A stretch of 14,441 nucleotides of DNA from Acetobacteraceae bacterium (GCA_003164305.1 PLSZ01000318.1:312-14752); one strand, 5' to 3'; counted from the first letter of the stretch, positions 6,595-14,006 are shown. Numbers and translations are program-made. The notes: generated by a model from the letters alone, not told the origin.

Positions 6595-7248
6595 ATGAAC
6601 ACGGTGATCGACTGGCCATGGACAACAGACGCCTTCCTCGCCTGGGAAGATAGGCGGGAGGGAAAGTATGAGTTCGACGGCCGGGACATTGTCCCCATGA
6701 CCGGCGGAACGCTCGCGCATCAGCGGATGGTGTTTAAACTGTGTGTTGTACTGATGCGTTTGCTTGAGGGCCACGCTCTGACAGCCGCGCGCGAAATGCG
6801 GCCGCGGATCGGCGCCCGCGTCCGTTACCCGGATGTCGCCGTCTTCGCCGGCCCGCTGGACCAAACCACACGCACTTTGATCGACGCTCAGGCGATCTTC
6901 GAGGTGCTGTCCGACGATACCGCCACTACCGACCGCGTCGATAAACTGATCGACTACGCCGCCGTGCCATCCCTCCGCTGCTATGTGCTGCTGGAGCAGA
7001 CCGCGGTCGCCGCGACTCTGTTCCAGCGCGAGCCTGACGGCGTCTGGATCGCCAGCGCTCATACCAGCGGCGACCTGACCCTTCCTGGGCTCGACATCGC
7101 GATGCCGCTGGCGGTCCCGTATCGGGGTTGTCGTTCCCCGCCTGACGTCCGCGATCGGCAACGCCCGAGTAGGCTCGTCTCTGCCGCGGATCCTTCCGCT
7201 CATCCAACCGCTGTCAGGTTTTCTTCTCCACGTTTACCGGTTGGTTAA
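6595..7248 (+). CDS. Uma2 family (DUF820) PD-(D/E)XK nuclease-fold protein
   Basis: 217 residues. FLAWEDRREGKYEFDGRDIVPMTGG, given here in two parts (FLAWEDRREGKYE and FDGRDIVPMTGG), then a TLAHQ segment, RVRYPDVAVF with the candidate catalytic aspartate, AIFEVLSD, and a C-terminal LDIAMPLAVPYRG form the usual Uma2 layout with a restriction-endonuclease-like fold. The biological role of the family is unsettled, and its genes often occur as scattered singletons. Start chosen at 6595 (MNTVIDWPW); ATG 6583 and GTG 6586 are alternatives and none has a good Shine-Dalgarno site. The family usually ends soon after the YRG element; here about 44 basic, low-complexity residues follow. One extra base in the GGGG run at 7124-7127 would give the more typical end YRGLSFPA-stop, so a frameshifted C-terminus is likely. 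Confidence 0.82.
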   Translation: MNTVIDWPWTTDAFLAWEDRREGKYEFDGRDIVPMTGGTLAHQRMVFKLCVVLMRLLEGHALTAAREMRPRIGARVRYPDVAVFAGPLDQTTRTLIDAQAIFEVLSDDTATTDRVDKLIDYAAVPSLRCYVLLEQTAVAATLFQREPDGVWIASAHTSGDLTLPGLDIAMPLAVPYRGCRSPPDVRDRQRPSRLVSAADPSAHPTAVRFSSPRLPVG

Positions 7249-7430
7249 CATATCGCGTTAGGATGACGGAAAACCCGGACCGGACCAGAATGCTGCATCG
7301 CCGACAACCAAACTCAGCGCCGCTGCACAAATTTCGGGCGCGCGGGGCCGGGCGCCCACGCGAGCCAAACCGCGCGCGGGCGATGTCGCCCTCATGGAAT
7401 TGCCGTGAACGGTTCCGCCCCTTACCGTCC

Positions 7431-7446
7431 TGGCCCGGAAATTGCT
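7431..7446 (+). promoter_or_regulatory. Sigma-54 (RpoN) -24/-12 promoter of atzFGE
   Basis: CTGGCCCGGAAATTGCT (7430-7446) matches the RpoN consensus YTGGCACGRNNNTTGCW at all defined positions but one (C for A), with the required GG-N10-GC spacing. Transcription would start near 7457, about 40 bases before the GTG of atzF and before its GGAGG ribosome site. This points to control by a bacterial enhancer-binding protein such as NtrC under nitrogen limitation. No convincing NtrC dyad was seen in 7249-7430. Confidence 0.75.
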
Positions 7447-7495
7447 CGGACCCGCATAGCGGCGTGTTCCGCCCGCCGCGCCGGAGGCTCGGCGC

Positions 7496-9325
7496 GTGAA
7501 CAAGCAAAGGTGGCGCCATGGGCCGACTTCACGCCAGACTCGTTCCGGCGAAATCACCTCCCGATTCCTTTGCGCCGCCGCCGTCGCGGGGCAGCCGGCG
7601 ATGACCTGCGGCTGCGTGACGCACGAGCCCGCGCCGGATGGACCGCTCGCCGCCGCCGAAATCGCGCTGGCCGCCGACCACGCCGCGGCCGACCCGGCGA
7701 TCTGGATCACCCGTATCGCGGATGAGGAGGTGCTGGCTCAGGCCCAGGCGCTGGAACTGGCGGGCCGGGAAGGGCGGCCGCTATGGGGCCTGAGCGTCGC
7801 GGTGAAAGACAATATCGACGTCGCTGGACTGCCCACCACGGCGGCCTGTCCCGATTACGCGCATGTTCCCACCGAATCCGCGCCCTCCGTCCAACGGCTG
7901 CTCGACGCCGGAGCGCTGCTTCTGGGCAAAACCAACCTGGACCAGTTCGCCACCGGACTGGTCGGCGTGCGCAGCCCGTACGGCACGCCGCGCAATGTGT
8001 TCAACGCCGATTACGTGCCCGGTGGTTCGTCGTCCGGGTCTGGCGTGGCGGTCGCGGCCGGCATCGTCGATATCGCCCTCGGCACTGACACCGCCGGGTC
8101 GGGCCGGGTGCCGGCGGCGTTTGGCAACATCGTCGGGCTGAAACCGACCGTGGGAGCGGTCTCCGCCACCGGCATGGTGCCCGCCTGCCGCTCCGTGGAC
8201 ACGATCTCCGTGTTCGCGCGCACCGTGGACGCGGCCATCGCGGTGCAACGGGTCATCGCCGGTTACGACCCCGCTGACCCATACTCGCGAAAGCCGCCGC
8301 CCGGCTACCTGCGCCGCGGCGCGATGCCCGCCTTCGTCCGCGTCGCCGTCGCCGACGTCGATGCGCTATGCGAGCCCGAAACCACCCGCCTGTATCGCCG
8401 CGCCACTGACCTGTTCGCCACCGAAACCATTGACCTCACGCCGTTCCTGGACATCGCCCGGCTGCTCTACGAAGGCCCCTGGGTGGCCGAGCGTACCGCC
8501 GCCCTGCGCGACGTCGTCACCGCCCGGCCCGAGATCATGCATCCCGTGACCCGGGCCATCGTTGAGTCCGGCCTGACCCGCCTGACCGTCGATGCCTTTG
8601 ACGCGTTTCACGACCTCGCGCGCGTCCGCCGCCTCGCGGCGGACATCTTCGATCGCTGCGACGCTCTGCTGGTGCCCACGACACCGTATTGCCCGACCCT
8701 CGCCGAGCTTGCCGCCGACCCCTTCGGCCCCAACGCCCGACTGGGCACCTTCACCAATTTCGTCAATCTGTGCGACCTCGCCGCGATCGCGGTGCCGGCC
8801 GGGATCGGGTCCGACGGTCTGCCTGTCGGTGTCACGGTCCTGGGGCCTGCCTGGTCGGAGGGCCGGCTGGCGGCGATCGCGGATCACATCCACCGCGCGT
8901 TCAGCCCGGACCTGCCGCCGCCGGCCGACGCTGACCCGCTCGATCCCGACGAGACCGCGTTGTTCTGCATCGGCGCGCACATGTCCGGCCTGCCGCTGAA
9001 CGGCCAGATCACCGGCCACGGCGGCCGTTTCCTGCGCGTCGCTCGGACCGAGCCCGCTTACCGCCTGCACGCCATGGGCGCCCGCCCGGGGCTGGTGCGT
9101 CATGGGGACGGGGCGGCGATCGAAGGGGAGGTGTGGGCCCTGCCGACCGCCTCGATCGGCGCGCTGCTCGCTTTGGTTCCGCCGCCGTTGGGCTTCGGCA
9201 CCGTGGCGCTGGAGGACGGACCATGCCTTGGCTTTCTGGCCGAGGCGCATGCGCTGGCGGGCACGCCCGATATCACCGAACACGGCGGCTGGCGTGGCTG
9301 GCTCGCGGCGAAAGCGACCGCATGA
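7496..9325 (+). CDS. atzF: Allophanate hydrolase
   Basis: Hydrolyses allophanate, releasing ammonia and CO2, the last step of cyanurate/biuret-type nitrogen scavenging and of ATP-dependent urea breakdown. 609 residues, matching the AtzF length. The N-terminal amidase domain carries the triad K104 (VAVKDNIDVAG), S178 (PGGSSSGSG) and S202 (GTDTAGSGR). The DPAIWITR element (67-74) and the ADYVPGGSSSGSGVAVAAG region are diagnostic for allophanate hydrolase. The C-terminal domain from about residue 485 (SGLPLNGQITGHGG, EGEVWALP, DGPCLGFLAEAHAL) is the second-domain signature of AtzF/DUR1,2. GGAGG at 7483-7487 places the start at the GTG of 7496; ATG 7601 is an alternative. The first 60 or so residues are not like the usual N-terminal helix of the family. 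First gene of a sigma-54 operon with atzG and atzE. Confidence 0.95.
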   Translation: MNKQRWRHGPTSRQTRSGEITSRFLCAAAVAGQPAMTCGCVTHEPAPDGPLAAAEIALAADHAAADPAIWITRIADEEVLAQAQALELAGREGRPLWGLSVAVKDNIDVAGLPTTAACPDYAHVPTESAPSVQRLLDAGALLLGKTNLDQFATGLVGVRSPYGTPRNVFNADYVPGGSSSGSGVAVAAGIVDIALGTDTAGSGRVPAAFGNIVGLKPTVGAVSATGMVPACRSVDTISVFARTVDAAIAVQRVIAGYDPADPYSRKPPPGYLRRGAMPAFVRVAVADVDALCEPETTRLYRRATDLFATETIDLTPFLDIARLLYEGPWVAERTAALRDVVTARPEIMHPVTRAIVESGLTRLTVDAFDAFHDLARVRRLAADIFDRCDALLVPTTPYCPTLAELAADPFGPNARLGTFTNFVNLCDLAAIAVPAGIGSDGLPVGVTVLGPAWSEGRLAAIADHIHRAFSPDLPPPADADPLDPDETALFCIGAHMSGLPLNGQITGHGGRFLRVARTEPAYRLHAMGARPGLVRHGDGAAIEGEVWALPTASIGALLALVPPPLGFGTVALEDGPCLGFLAEAHALAGTPDITEHGGWRGWLAAKATA

Positions 9326-9365
9326 AGCCGCGCGCCGCCCATCAGTCGATCAGACGATCAACAAG

Positions 9366-9403
9366 CCATTGGCGAGACAACCACCCATTGGCGAACAAAC
9401 CAC
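9366..9403 (+). repeat. 19-bp tandem duplication in the atzF-atzG spacer
   Basis: CCATTGGCGAGACAACCAC (9366-9384) is followed directly by CCATTGGCGAACAAACCAC (9385-9403), 16 of 19 bases identical. It lies within the 94-bp spacer, just before the GGGGAG ribosome site of atzG (9403-9408). It is probably a small slippage duplication; no function is evident. Confidence 0.7.
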
Positions 9404-9419
9404 GGGGAGACACCACGCG

Positions 9420-9602
9420 ATGACGGACGCTGAACTCGAGGCGTTCATGGACGCCTCCGCCGCGCTTCTCGGGCTGGAAATCGCGCCGGAGTGGCGTGAC
9501 GGCGTGCGCGGCAATCTGGCGATGACCTTCCGTCTTGGCGGCATGGTTGGCGACTTCGAACTGCCCGACGAAGCCGAACCCGCGCCCGTGTTCACGGCCT
9601 GA
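9420..9602 (+). CDS. atzG: AtzG-like small subunit of the AtzE amidohydrolase
   Basis: 60 residues, MTDAELEAFMDAS... with GLEIAPEWRDGV (18-29), a second helix, and the tail ELPDEAEPAPVF. This matches the AtzG (DUF4089) family, GatC-related adaptors that form a complex with AtzE and are needed for its stability and activity. GGGGAG at 9403-9408 lies 11 bases before the ATG. The stop is only three bases before the atzE start, so translation is tightly coupled. Length agrees with AtzG (about 60-70 residues). The family assignment rests on both sequence pattern and position between atzF and atzE. Confidence 0.88.
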   Translation: MTDAELEAFMDASAALLGLEIAPEWRDGVRGNLAMTFRLGGMVGDFELPDEAEPAPVFTA

Positions 9603-9605
9603 GCG

Positions 9606-10997
9606 ATGGTGGATCTGACCTGGCAAAGCGCCGCTGAAATCGCCGCATCGGTGACCGCCGGCACGATCAGCGCCCGCGCCGTGGTTGACGACGCCCTGGA
9701 TCGCATCGCCGCCCGCGATGGCGTGTTGAACGCCTTCACCGACGTGATCGCCGACCGCGCGCGGACTCGCGCTTATGCCATCGACGCCGAGCGCGCGGCC
9801 GGCCGCAAGATGGGACCACTGGCCGGCGTGCCGTTCGCGGTGAAGAACCTGTTCGATATCGCCGGATTGCCGACCCGCGCCGGCAGCGCGATCAACCGCG
9901 AGCGGCCCCCCGCCGAACATGACTCCGTCCTGATCACGCGCCTGGAGCGCGCCGGCGCGGTGCTGGTCGGCGCTCTGAACATGGGCGAATACGCCTACGA
10001 CTTCACCGGTGAGAACTGCCACGACGGGCCGTCGCGCAATCCGCACGACCCGACGCGGATGACAGGTGGTTCCTCTGGTGGTTCCGGTGCGGCGGTGGCC
10101 GGCGGGCTGGTGCCGTTGTCTCTGGGCTCCGACACCAACGGGTCGATTCGGGTGCCGGCCTCATTGTGCGGGTTGTTCGGCCTGAAGCCGACGTTCGGTC
10201 GCCTGCCGCGCACCGGCAGTTTTCCCTTTGTCTCCAGCCTGGACCACCTCGGTCCGCTGGCGCGCACGGTCAGCGATCTGGCGCTGGCCTTCGACGCGAT
10301 GCAGGGCCACGATTCCGAGGATCCGTTCTGCGCCCAACGGCTGGAAAGCCCCGTGTCGGGTGTGCTGGACAGTGGCCTGAACGGCCTGCGGATCGCCCAG
10401 GCTGGCGGCTATTTCCGCGTCAACCAGATGCCGGAAGCCGAGCGCGCCGTCCGCCTCGTCTGCGATGCCCTGGGCGTCGATCGCGAAGTGGAACTGCCGG
10501 AGGCCGCGCGCGCCCGCTCGGCCGCTTACGTCATCACCACGGCCGAGGGCGCCGCGCTGCATCTGCCCCGCCTGCGCGCGCGGGCCGGCGATTTCGATCC
10601 CGAGGTGCGGGACCGCCTGATCGCCGGCGCCATGGTGCCGGCGGCGATGGTGATCCAGGCGCAGAAGTTCCGCCGCTGGTATCAGCAGGCGATGCTGCGT
10701 CTGTTCGACGAGGTTGACGCGATTATCGCGCCGGCGACCCCGAGCACGGCGCCCGCTCTGGGCCAGAAGATGTTCACGCTGGACGGGGCCGAACTGCCAG
10801 TGCGCGCGAACATGGGGATCTTCACCCAGCCGATCTCCTTCATCGGCCTGCCGGTGGTGGCGGTTCCGGTGCCCGGGCCGATGCCGATCGGCGTGCAGAT
10901 CATCGCCCCGCCCTGGCGCGAGGACATCGCGTTGCGGATCGCGCGATATTTGGAAGCGAACGGCACGGCCGTCGCGCAGCGGCCGGCGGGGGGATGA
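9606..10997 (+). CDS. atzE: AtzE-family amidohydrolase (1-carboxybiuret hydrolase type)
   Basis: 463-residue amidase-signature enzyme. Triad K80 (PFAVKNLFDIAG), S156 (MTGGSSGGSG) and S180 (GSDTNGSIRVP). The segment YDFTGENCHDGPSRNPHD (131-148) and the ASLCGLFGLKPTFGRLPRTG region are characteristic of AtzE. In the s-triazine pathway AtzE with AtzG deaminates 1-carboxybiuret to 1,3-dicarboxyurea, which loses CO2 to give allophanate for AtzF. Gene order atzF-atzG-atzE with spacings of 94 and 3 bases supports a single transcript from the sigma-54 promoter at 7431. No atzD/trzD cyanuric acid hydrolase and no atzH-like gene is seen, so the physiological substrate may be another ureide or amide. AtzEG sets without cyanurate hydrolase are common in proteobacteria. 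Confidence 0.93.
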   Translation: MVDLTWQSAAEIAASVTAGTISARAVVDDALDRIAARDGVLNAFTDVIADRARTRAYAIDAERAAGRKMGPLAGVPFAVKNLFDIAGLPTRAGSAINRERPPAEHDSVLITRLERAGAVLVGALNMGEYAYDFTGENCHDGPSRNPHDPTRMTGGSSGGSGAAVAGGLVPLSLGSDTNGSIRVPASLCGLFGLKPTFGRLPRTGSFPFVSSLDHLGPLARTVSDLALAFDAMQGHDSEDPFCAQRLESPVSGVLDSGLNGLRIAQAGGYFRVNQMPEAERAVRLVCDALGVDREVELPEAARARSAAYVITTAEGAALHLPRLRARAGDFDPEVRDRLIAGAMVPAAMVIQAQKFRRWYQQAMLRLFDEVDAIIAPATPSTAPALGQKMFTLDGAELPVRANMGIFTQPISFIGLPVVAVPVPGPMPIGVQIIAPPWREDIALRIARYLEANGTAVAQRPAGG

Positions 10998-11118
10998 ACG
11001 GGGTCGCGGCCGCCCGCGTTCGCGTGGTGAGGACCGAGATCGTTCACGCGGATATCGGACAAAGTGAAGATATCGTCGCATTCTCTCACCAAGGGCGCGG
11101 CGAGAAAAACATCAACGG

Positions 11119-11159
11119 TGTGTGCCAGATCACAGCACCATTCTCACGCGCCTGATAAT
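11119..11159 (+). promoter_or_regulatory. Candidate promoter with CRP-like site upstream of the papain-like gene
   Basis: TGTGT-GCCAGA-TCACA (11119-11134) differs by one base from the CRP/FNR-type dyad TGTGA-N6-TCACA. GATAAT at 11154-11159 is a good -10 hexamer, and the dyad would overlap the -35 position, as in class II activation. It is about 55 bases before the ATG at 11213. This was a pattern match by eye; regulation by a CRP-like protein is an inference. Confidence 0.45.
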
Positions 11160-11212
11160 TTAGCACGCGGTCATGGGAGGTCCGTGATCGCGATACTGTC
11201 AGGGAGAGAACA

Positions 11213-11932
11213 ATGGTAGCTCCGTTCATGCCTCGTGGCGCGCGCCCGACTCCGAGATACAGGCTCGCGGCCGCGACACCCCACACGAAAACCGGCAAAG
11301 CGCCTCCACGTCATATTCGGACGCCGCGCAAACTCTCGTTCTGGGGCAACTACACATACGGCGACTGTGTCTCGGCGGAAGAAGCCTTCGCCAAGGCGTG
11401 CCATGAGCCGGAGATTTTCATTTCCGAGAGCGAAGTCATCGACTGGGCCACTCAGAACAACTTCCTCAACGGCGCGTATATCATCGATGTCGTGGACGTG
11501 ATGGAAAGCAGCGGATTCCCCAAACACCATCATGTTTACGACGACGGCTCCGTCCGTTCGGTCGATTGGACGAATGCCCCGCTGCTGGAGGATGCCATCG
11601 CGATAGGACCCGTCAAAATCGGCGTCGCCGGCGATCAGCTTAACTCGGTTTGGTGGGCCAACGGCGGCAGCAGCACCGGAGGCGTCAGTGGCTGGTTCGC
11701 GACCGGTTTCCCGCCGGACAGCAATGAGGATCATTGCGTCAGCCTTTGCGGCTACGGAACGATGCACTGGCTGGCGGAACATCTGAGGGTACCGGTGCCA
11801 GGCGGCGTGGATGGCCACAAACCAGGCTATGCGATGTTCACGTGGGACTCCATTGGCATCATCGACGTACCGTCGATGCTGGCGATCACCCATGAAGCCT
11901 GGTTGCGGGTCCCGACGACAATCAGAACGTAA
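11213..11932 (+). CDS. Papain-like cysteine-peptidase-fold protein
   Basis: 239-residue protein not assigned to a named family. Residues 44-58 (WGNYTYGDCVSAEEA) contain a candidate nucleophile C52 at a helix start. NEDHCVSLCGYG (171-182) gives a candidate histidine H174, and FTWDSIGIID (209-218) resembles the Asn/Asp-x-Trp-Gly strand of papain-type enzymes, with D212 as third residue. The order Cys-His-Asp and the GYG after the histidine fit the C1-like clan; activity is not proven. There is no signal peptide: the first 40 residues are basic and proline-rich and look disordered. ATG 11213 follows AGGGAGAG. It seems to be a single-gene unit, with its own promoter candidate and ending before a convergent region. 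GC is a little lower than in the atz operon. It could be a peptidase, a transglutaminase-like enzyme or an inactive relative. Confidence 0.7.
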   Translation: MVAPFMPRGARPTPRYRLAAATPHTKTGKAPPRHIRTPRKLSFWGNYTYGDCVSAEEAFAKACHEPEIFISESEVIDWATQNNFLNGAYIIDVVDVMESSGFPKHHHVYDDGSVRSVDWTNAPLLEDAIAIGPVKIGVAGDQLNSVWWANGGSSTGGVSGWFATGFPPDSNEDHCVSLCGYGTMHWLAEHLRVPVPGGVDGHKPGYAMFTWDSIGIIDVPSMLAITHEAWLRVPTTIRT

Positions 11933-12320
11933 CGCCGTGCGATACGGCCGGGCTTCGCTCTCACGGGCGAATCCCGTCCGGATCGATCTCGTTCCGGCCG
12001 TTCCACGATGCTCGCCACACGTTCCCGAAGCGTCGGCCCGCGCATGAGTTCGCGGGAAGCGTTTGATGGAGTTCAGGATCGGAAGGGCCGGAGCCGCCGC
12101 ATGGCCCGCTTTATCACCAAGAGCACAAAGCTCTCCATGCGCGCGAAGCTTTCATAATGAAGCAACGGCGAAAATATAACACGACTTCGTAATAATATCG
12201 CGCCCCTTGATGATTCGGTCAGCCGCCTCGGACAAATCATCGCACGACTATCGGCGTTCATCGGCGGTTAAATAACCTTGCTGTCCTCGCCCGCGTTCGC
12301 CGCGCCGGTGCCCCACTCCG
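11933..12320. other. Convergent intergenic region, no gene recognised; nested hairpins and AT-rich block
   Basis: This 388-bp stretch separates the papain-like gene from the MFS transporter; their 3' ends face each other. A nested structure lies at 11944-12001: an 8-bp outer stem ACGGCCGG/CCGGCCGT (11944-11951 with 11994-12001) encloses a 5-bp hairpin ACGGG-CGAAT-CCCGT (11963-11977). It may act as a bidirectional stop, but no T tract follows. AGAGC-ACAAA-GCTCT (about 12119-12133), TTCATAATGAA and GGTTAAATAACC (12267-12278) are further palindromes. The part from about 12150 to 12200 is markedly AT-rich. Short open frames here have no ribosome site or recognisable content. Confidence 0.5.
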
Positions 12321-13568
12321 TCACCCCACCCGCGCCAGATACCGCGCCCGCATCGGCTTCAACACAAAGAGAGCCAGCGCCGCCGTCAGCGCGTCCATCA
12401 CGATGATGGTGATGAACACCGGAACCCACGTCCCCGTCGCATCGTGCAACGCCGCCGCCACCGGCCCGCCCAACACCGACCCGATCCCTTGCGCCATATA
12501 CAAAAACCCATATTTCGTCGTCGCGTCCTTCGCCCCGAACGTATCGGTCAACGTCGAGGGGAACAGAGAGAAGATCTCCCCCCAGCCAAAGAACACCACG
12601 CCCGACATCAACGCGAACACCAGCGCGTTGTCGCGAAATCCCAGCATCAGCAGGACCGCGGCGGCCTCCAGCGAGAAGGCGATCAGCATGGTATTTTCGC
12701 GGCCGATATGATCGGACACCCAACCGAAAAACGGCCGCGTCAGACCGTTGGTGATCCGGTCCAACGTCAGCGCGAACGGCAGCGCGGCCATGCCGAAGAT
12801 CGTCAGGTCGGCGATCCCGAAACTCCGCATGAACGGCGCGAACTGCGAGATCACCATCAACCCGCCGGTCGACATCATCGTCATCATTACGAACAACAGC
12901 CAGAATACCGGGGTTTTCAGCATCTCCGCTGACGCAACGCCGGTGATCGGAGCGACTGCCGGGTCTTCCGACGTATCGGGCGGCTGGCGCATGAACAATC
13001 CGGCCAACGCGCCGATGCCGCCAAGGACGAGGCCAAAGGTGATCAATGTCGCCTGATAACCCGAAACCTTGATCATCGTGTCGATCGGGAACGTCGTCAG
13101 GATGGCGCCAAACCCGTAACCCGCGGCGACAACGCCGGTGGCGAAGCCTCGGCGGTCGGGAAACCATTTCAACATCAAACCGATGATGCCAATGTAAACG
13201 ATGCCGGTGCCGACGCCGCAAAACAGCCCATAGGTCAGATAGAGGCCGGTCACCCCGCCGATGCCCGCCGAGGTAATCCATCCCAGCCCGCTCAACACAC
13301 ACCCGAGCGTGATCAGGAATCGGGCACCAAACCGGTCGATCAACCAGCCCTGAAATGGCGACAGCCAGGTCTGCAGCACGATCAGCAACGAGAAAGTAAT
13401 CTGGATCGCCGGCAACGCGCCTCCGGTCGCCGTCTGGAAAGGCTTCACGAACAGTGTCCACACATATTGCGGGCTGCTGATCGCCATCATCGCCACCAAC
13501 CCCAACCCCAACTGGGCCCAACGCGAGGGCAGGGCGGTCGATAGAGGAACACTTCGGCTGGCGGACAT
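12321..13568 (-). CDS. MFS transporter of the oxalate/formate antiporter (OFA) family
   Basis: 415-residue inner-membrane carrier with twelve hydrophobic segments (roughly residues 17-40, 53-75, 83-103, 107-131, 141-163, 173-194, 219-245, 254-275, 291-311, 316-337, 353-375, 382-404) and a central hydrophilic loop at 195-218. It aligns well with Oxalobacter OxlT: SSPQYVWTLFVKPF, KWFPDRRGFATGVVAAGYGFG, SAEMLKTPVFW, NGLTRPFFGWVSDHIGR, GWGEIFSLFPSTLTDTFG. R278 matches the essential Arg272 of OxlT, but the Lys355 position is glutamine (Q360 in YGFLYMAQGIG), so oxalate/formate exchange is doubtful and another organic anion is likelier. The ATG at 13568 has GGAG 8 bases upstream; longer in-frame starts lack one. 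It has its own sigma-54-type promoter and is divergent from a flavin monooxygenase, suggesting uptake of that enzyme's substrate. Confidence 0.92.
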   Translation of the reverse strand: MSASRSVPLSTALPSRWAQLGLGLVAMMAISSPQYVWTLFVKPFQTATGGALPAIQITFSLLIVLQTWLSPFQGWLIDRFGARFLITLGCVLSGLGWITSAGIGGVTGLYLTYGLFCGVGTGIVYIGIIGLMLKWFPDRRGFATGVVAAGYGFGAILTTFPIDTMIKVSGYQATLITFGLVLGGIGALAGLFMRQPPDTSEDPAVAPITGVASAEMLKTPVFWLLFVMMTMMSTGGLMVISQFAPFMRSFGIADLTIFGMAALPFALTLDRITNGLTRPFFGWVSDHIGRENTMLIAFSLEAAAVLLMLGFRDNALVFALMSGVVFFGWGEIFSLFPSTLTDTFGAKDATTKYGFLYMAQGIGSVLGGPVAAALHDATGTWVPVFITIIVMDALTAALALFVLKPMRARYLARVG

Positions 13569-13599
13569 CGGGCGCTCCGGTTGGGACCGTCGTGGTCCG

Positions 13600-13615
13600 T
13601 GCATCGGGTGTGCCA
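13600..13615 (-). promoter_or_regulatory. Sigma-54-type promoter of the OFA-family transporter
   Basis: On the minus strand TGGCACACCCGATGCA has a perfect -24 hexamer TGGCAC, GG-N10-GC spacing, and ATGCA for TTGCA at -12 (two mismatches to the 16-base consensus). Transcription would begin near 13589, some 20 bases before the ATG at 13568, leaving room for its GGAG ribosome site. Confidence 0.6.
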
Positions 13616-13874
13616 GGCGGGGGAAGACGACGGCTGATCGGATTACGGCGGTCGGGCCCGGCAGATCGTCAGGAGGAGGTAAACGCTGAAACGAACACCG
13701 CCGCGGTCCGGTATTGGATTCGCAAGGTTGGCTCGTGTGCCGGGCCCCCCGCATCGTGGGCCGTGCCCGGTCCGTAATCAGGTTGCCGTTTCCGTGGGCG
13801 GTTCTCGGCGGTGTCCGCCGGGCAGGTCGCTGGTGGACGTTGGGCGTGGGGAGACCCCGGAAAAGCAAGGATTC

Positions 13875-14006
13875 ACCACGGAGAACCACGGAGACGCGCG
13901 GAGGAGTAAGGAACAATGGTGTTTCGCGTGGGTGCCGGATCGAACGCCGCGAATCGCTATCTGTTCTTCTCCGTGCGTCTCCATGGTTCTCCGAGTTTTC
14001 CGTGGT
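13875..14006. repeat. 132-bp imperfect inverted repeat built from ACCACGGAGA units
   Basis: The left arm (13875-13915) begins ACCACGGAGAACCACGGAGA and ends GGAACA. The right arm (13962-14006) is its imperfect reverse complement (TGTTCTTCTCCGTG ... TTTTCCGTGGT), separated by about 46 bases. The CACGGAGA unit recurs within each arm. Transcripts would fold into a long hairpin. The look is that of dispersed palindromic repeats known from many bacterial genomes. It sits in the 596-bp gap between the divergent transporter and monooxygenase, where no gene is recognised. Confidence 0.75.

Noticed and set aside
7336..7357. GGGCGC/GCGCCC hairpin after the Uma2 gene as a terminator
   Set aside because: No following T tract; such short GC palindromes are frequent in DNA of this composition.
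7249..7430. NtrC enhancer dyad upstream of the atz sigma-54 promoter
   Set aside because: Only half-site-like TGCA sequences were seen; no GCAC...GTGC dyad could be supported by eye.
11961..11980. CGGGCGAATCCCG resembling a tRNA T-arm
   Set aside because: No acceptor, D or anticodon arms can be folded around it, and the loop is 5 rather than 7 bases.
12073..12261. 62-codon minus-strand frame in the convergent region
   Set aside because: No ribosome site, no recognisable content, and it covers palindromes and AT-rich DNA.
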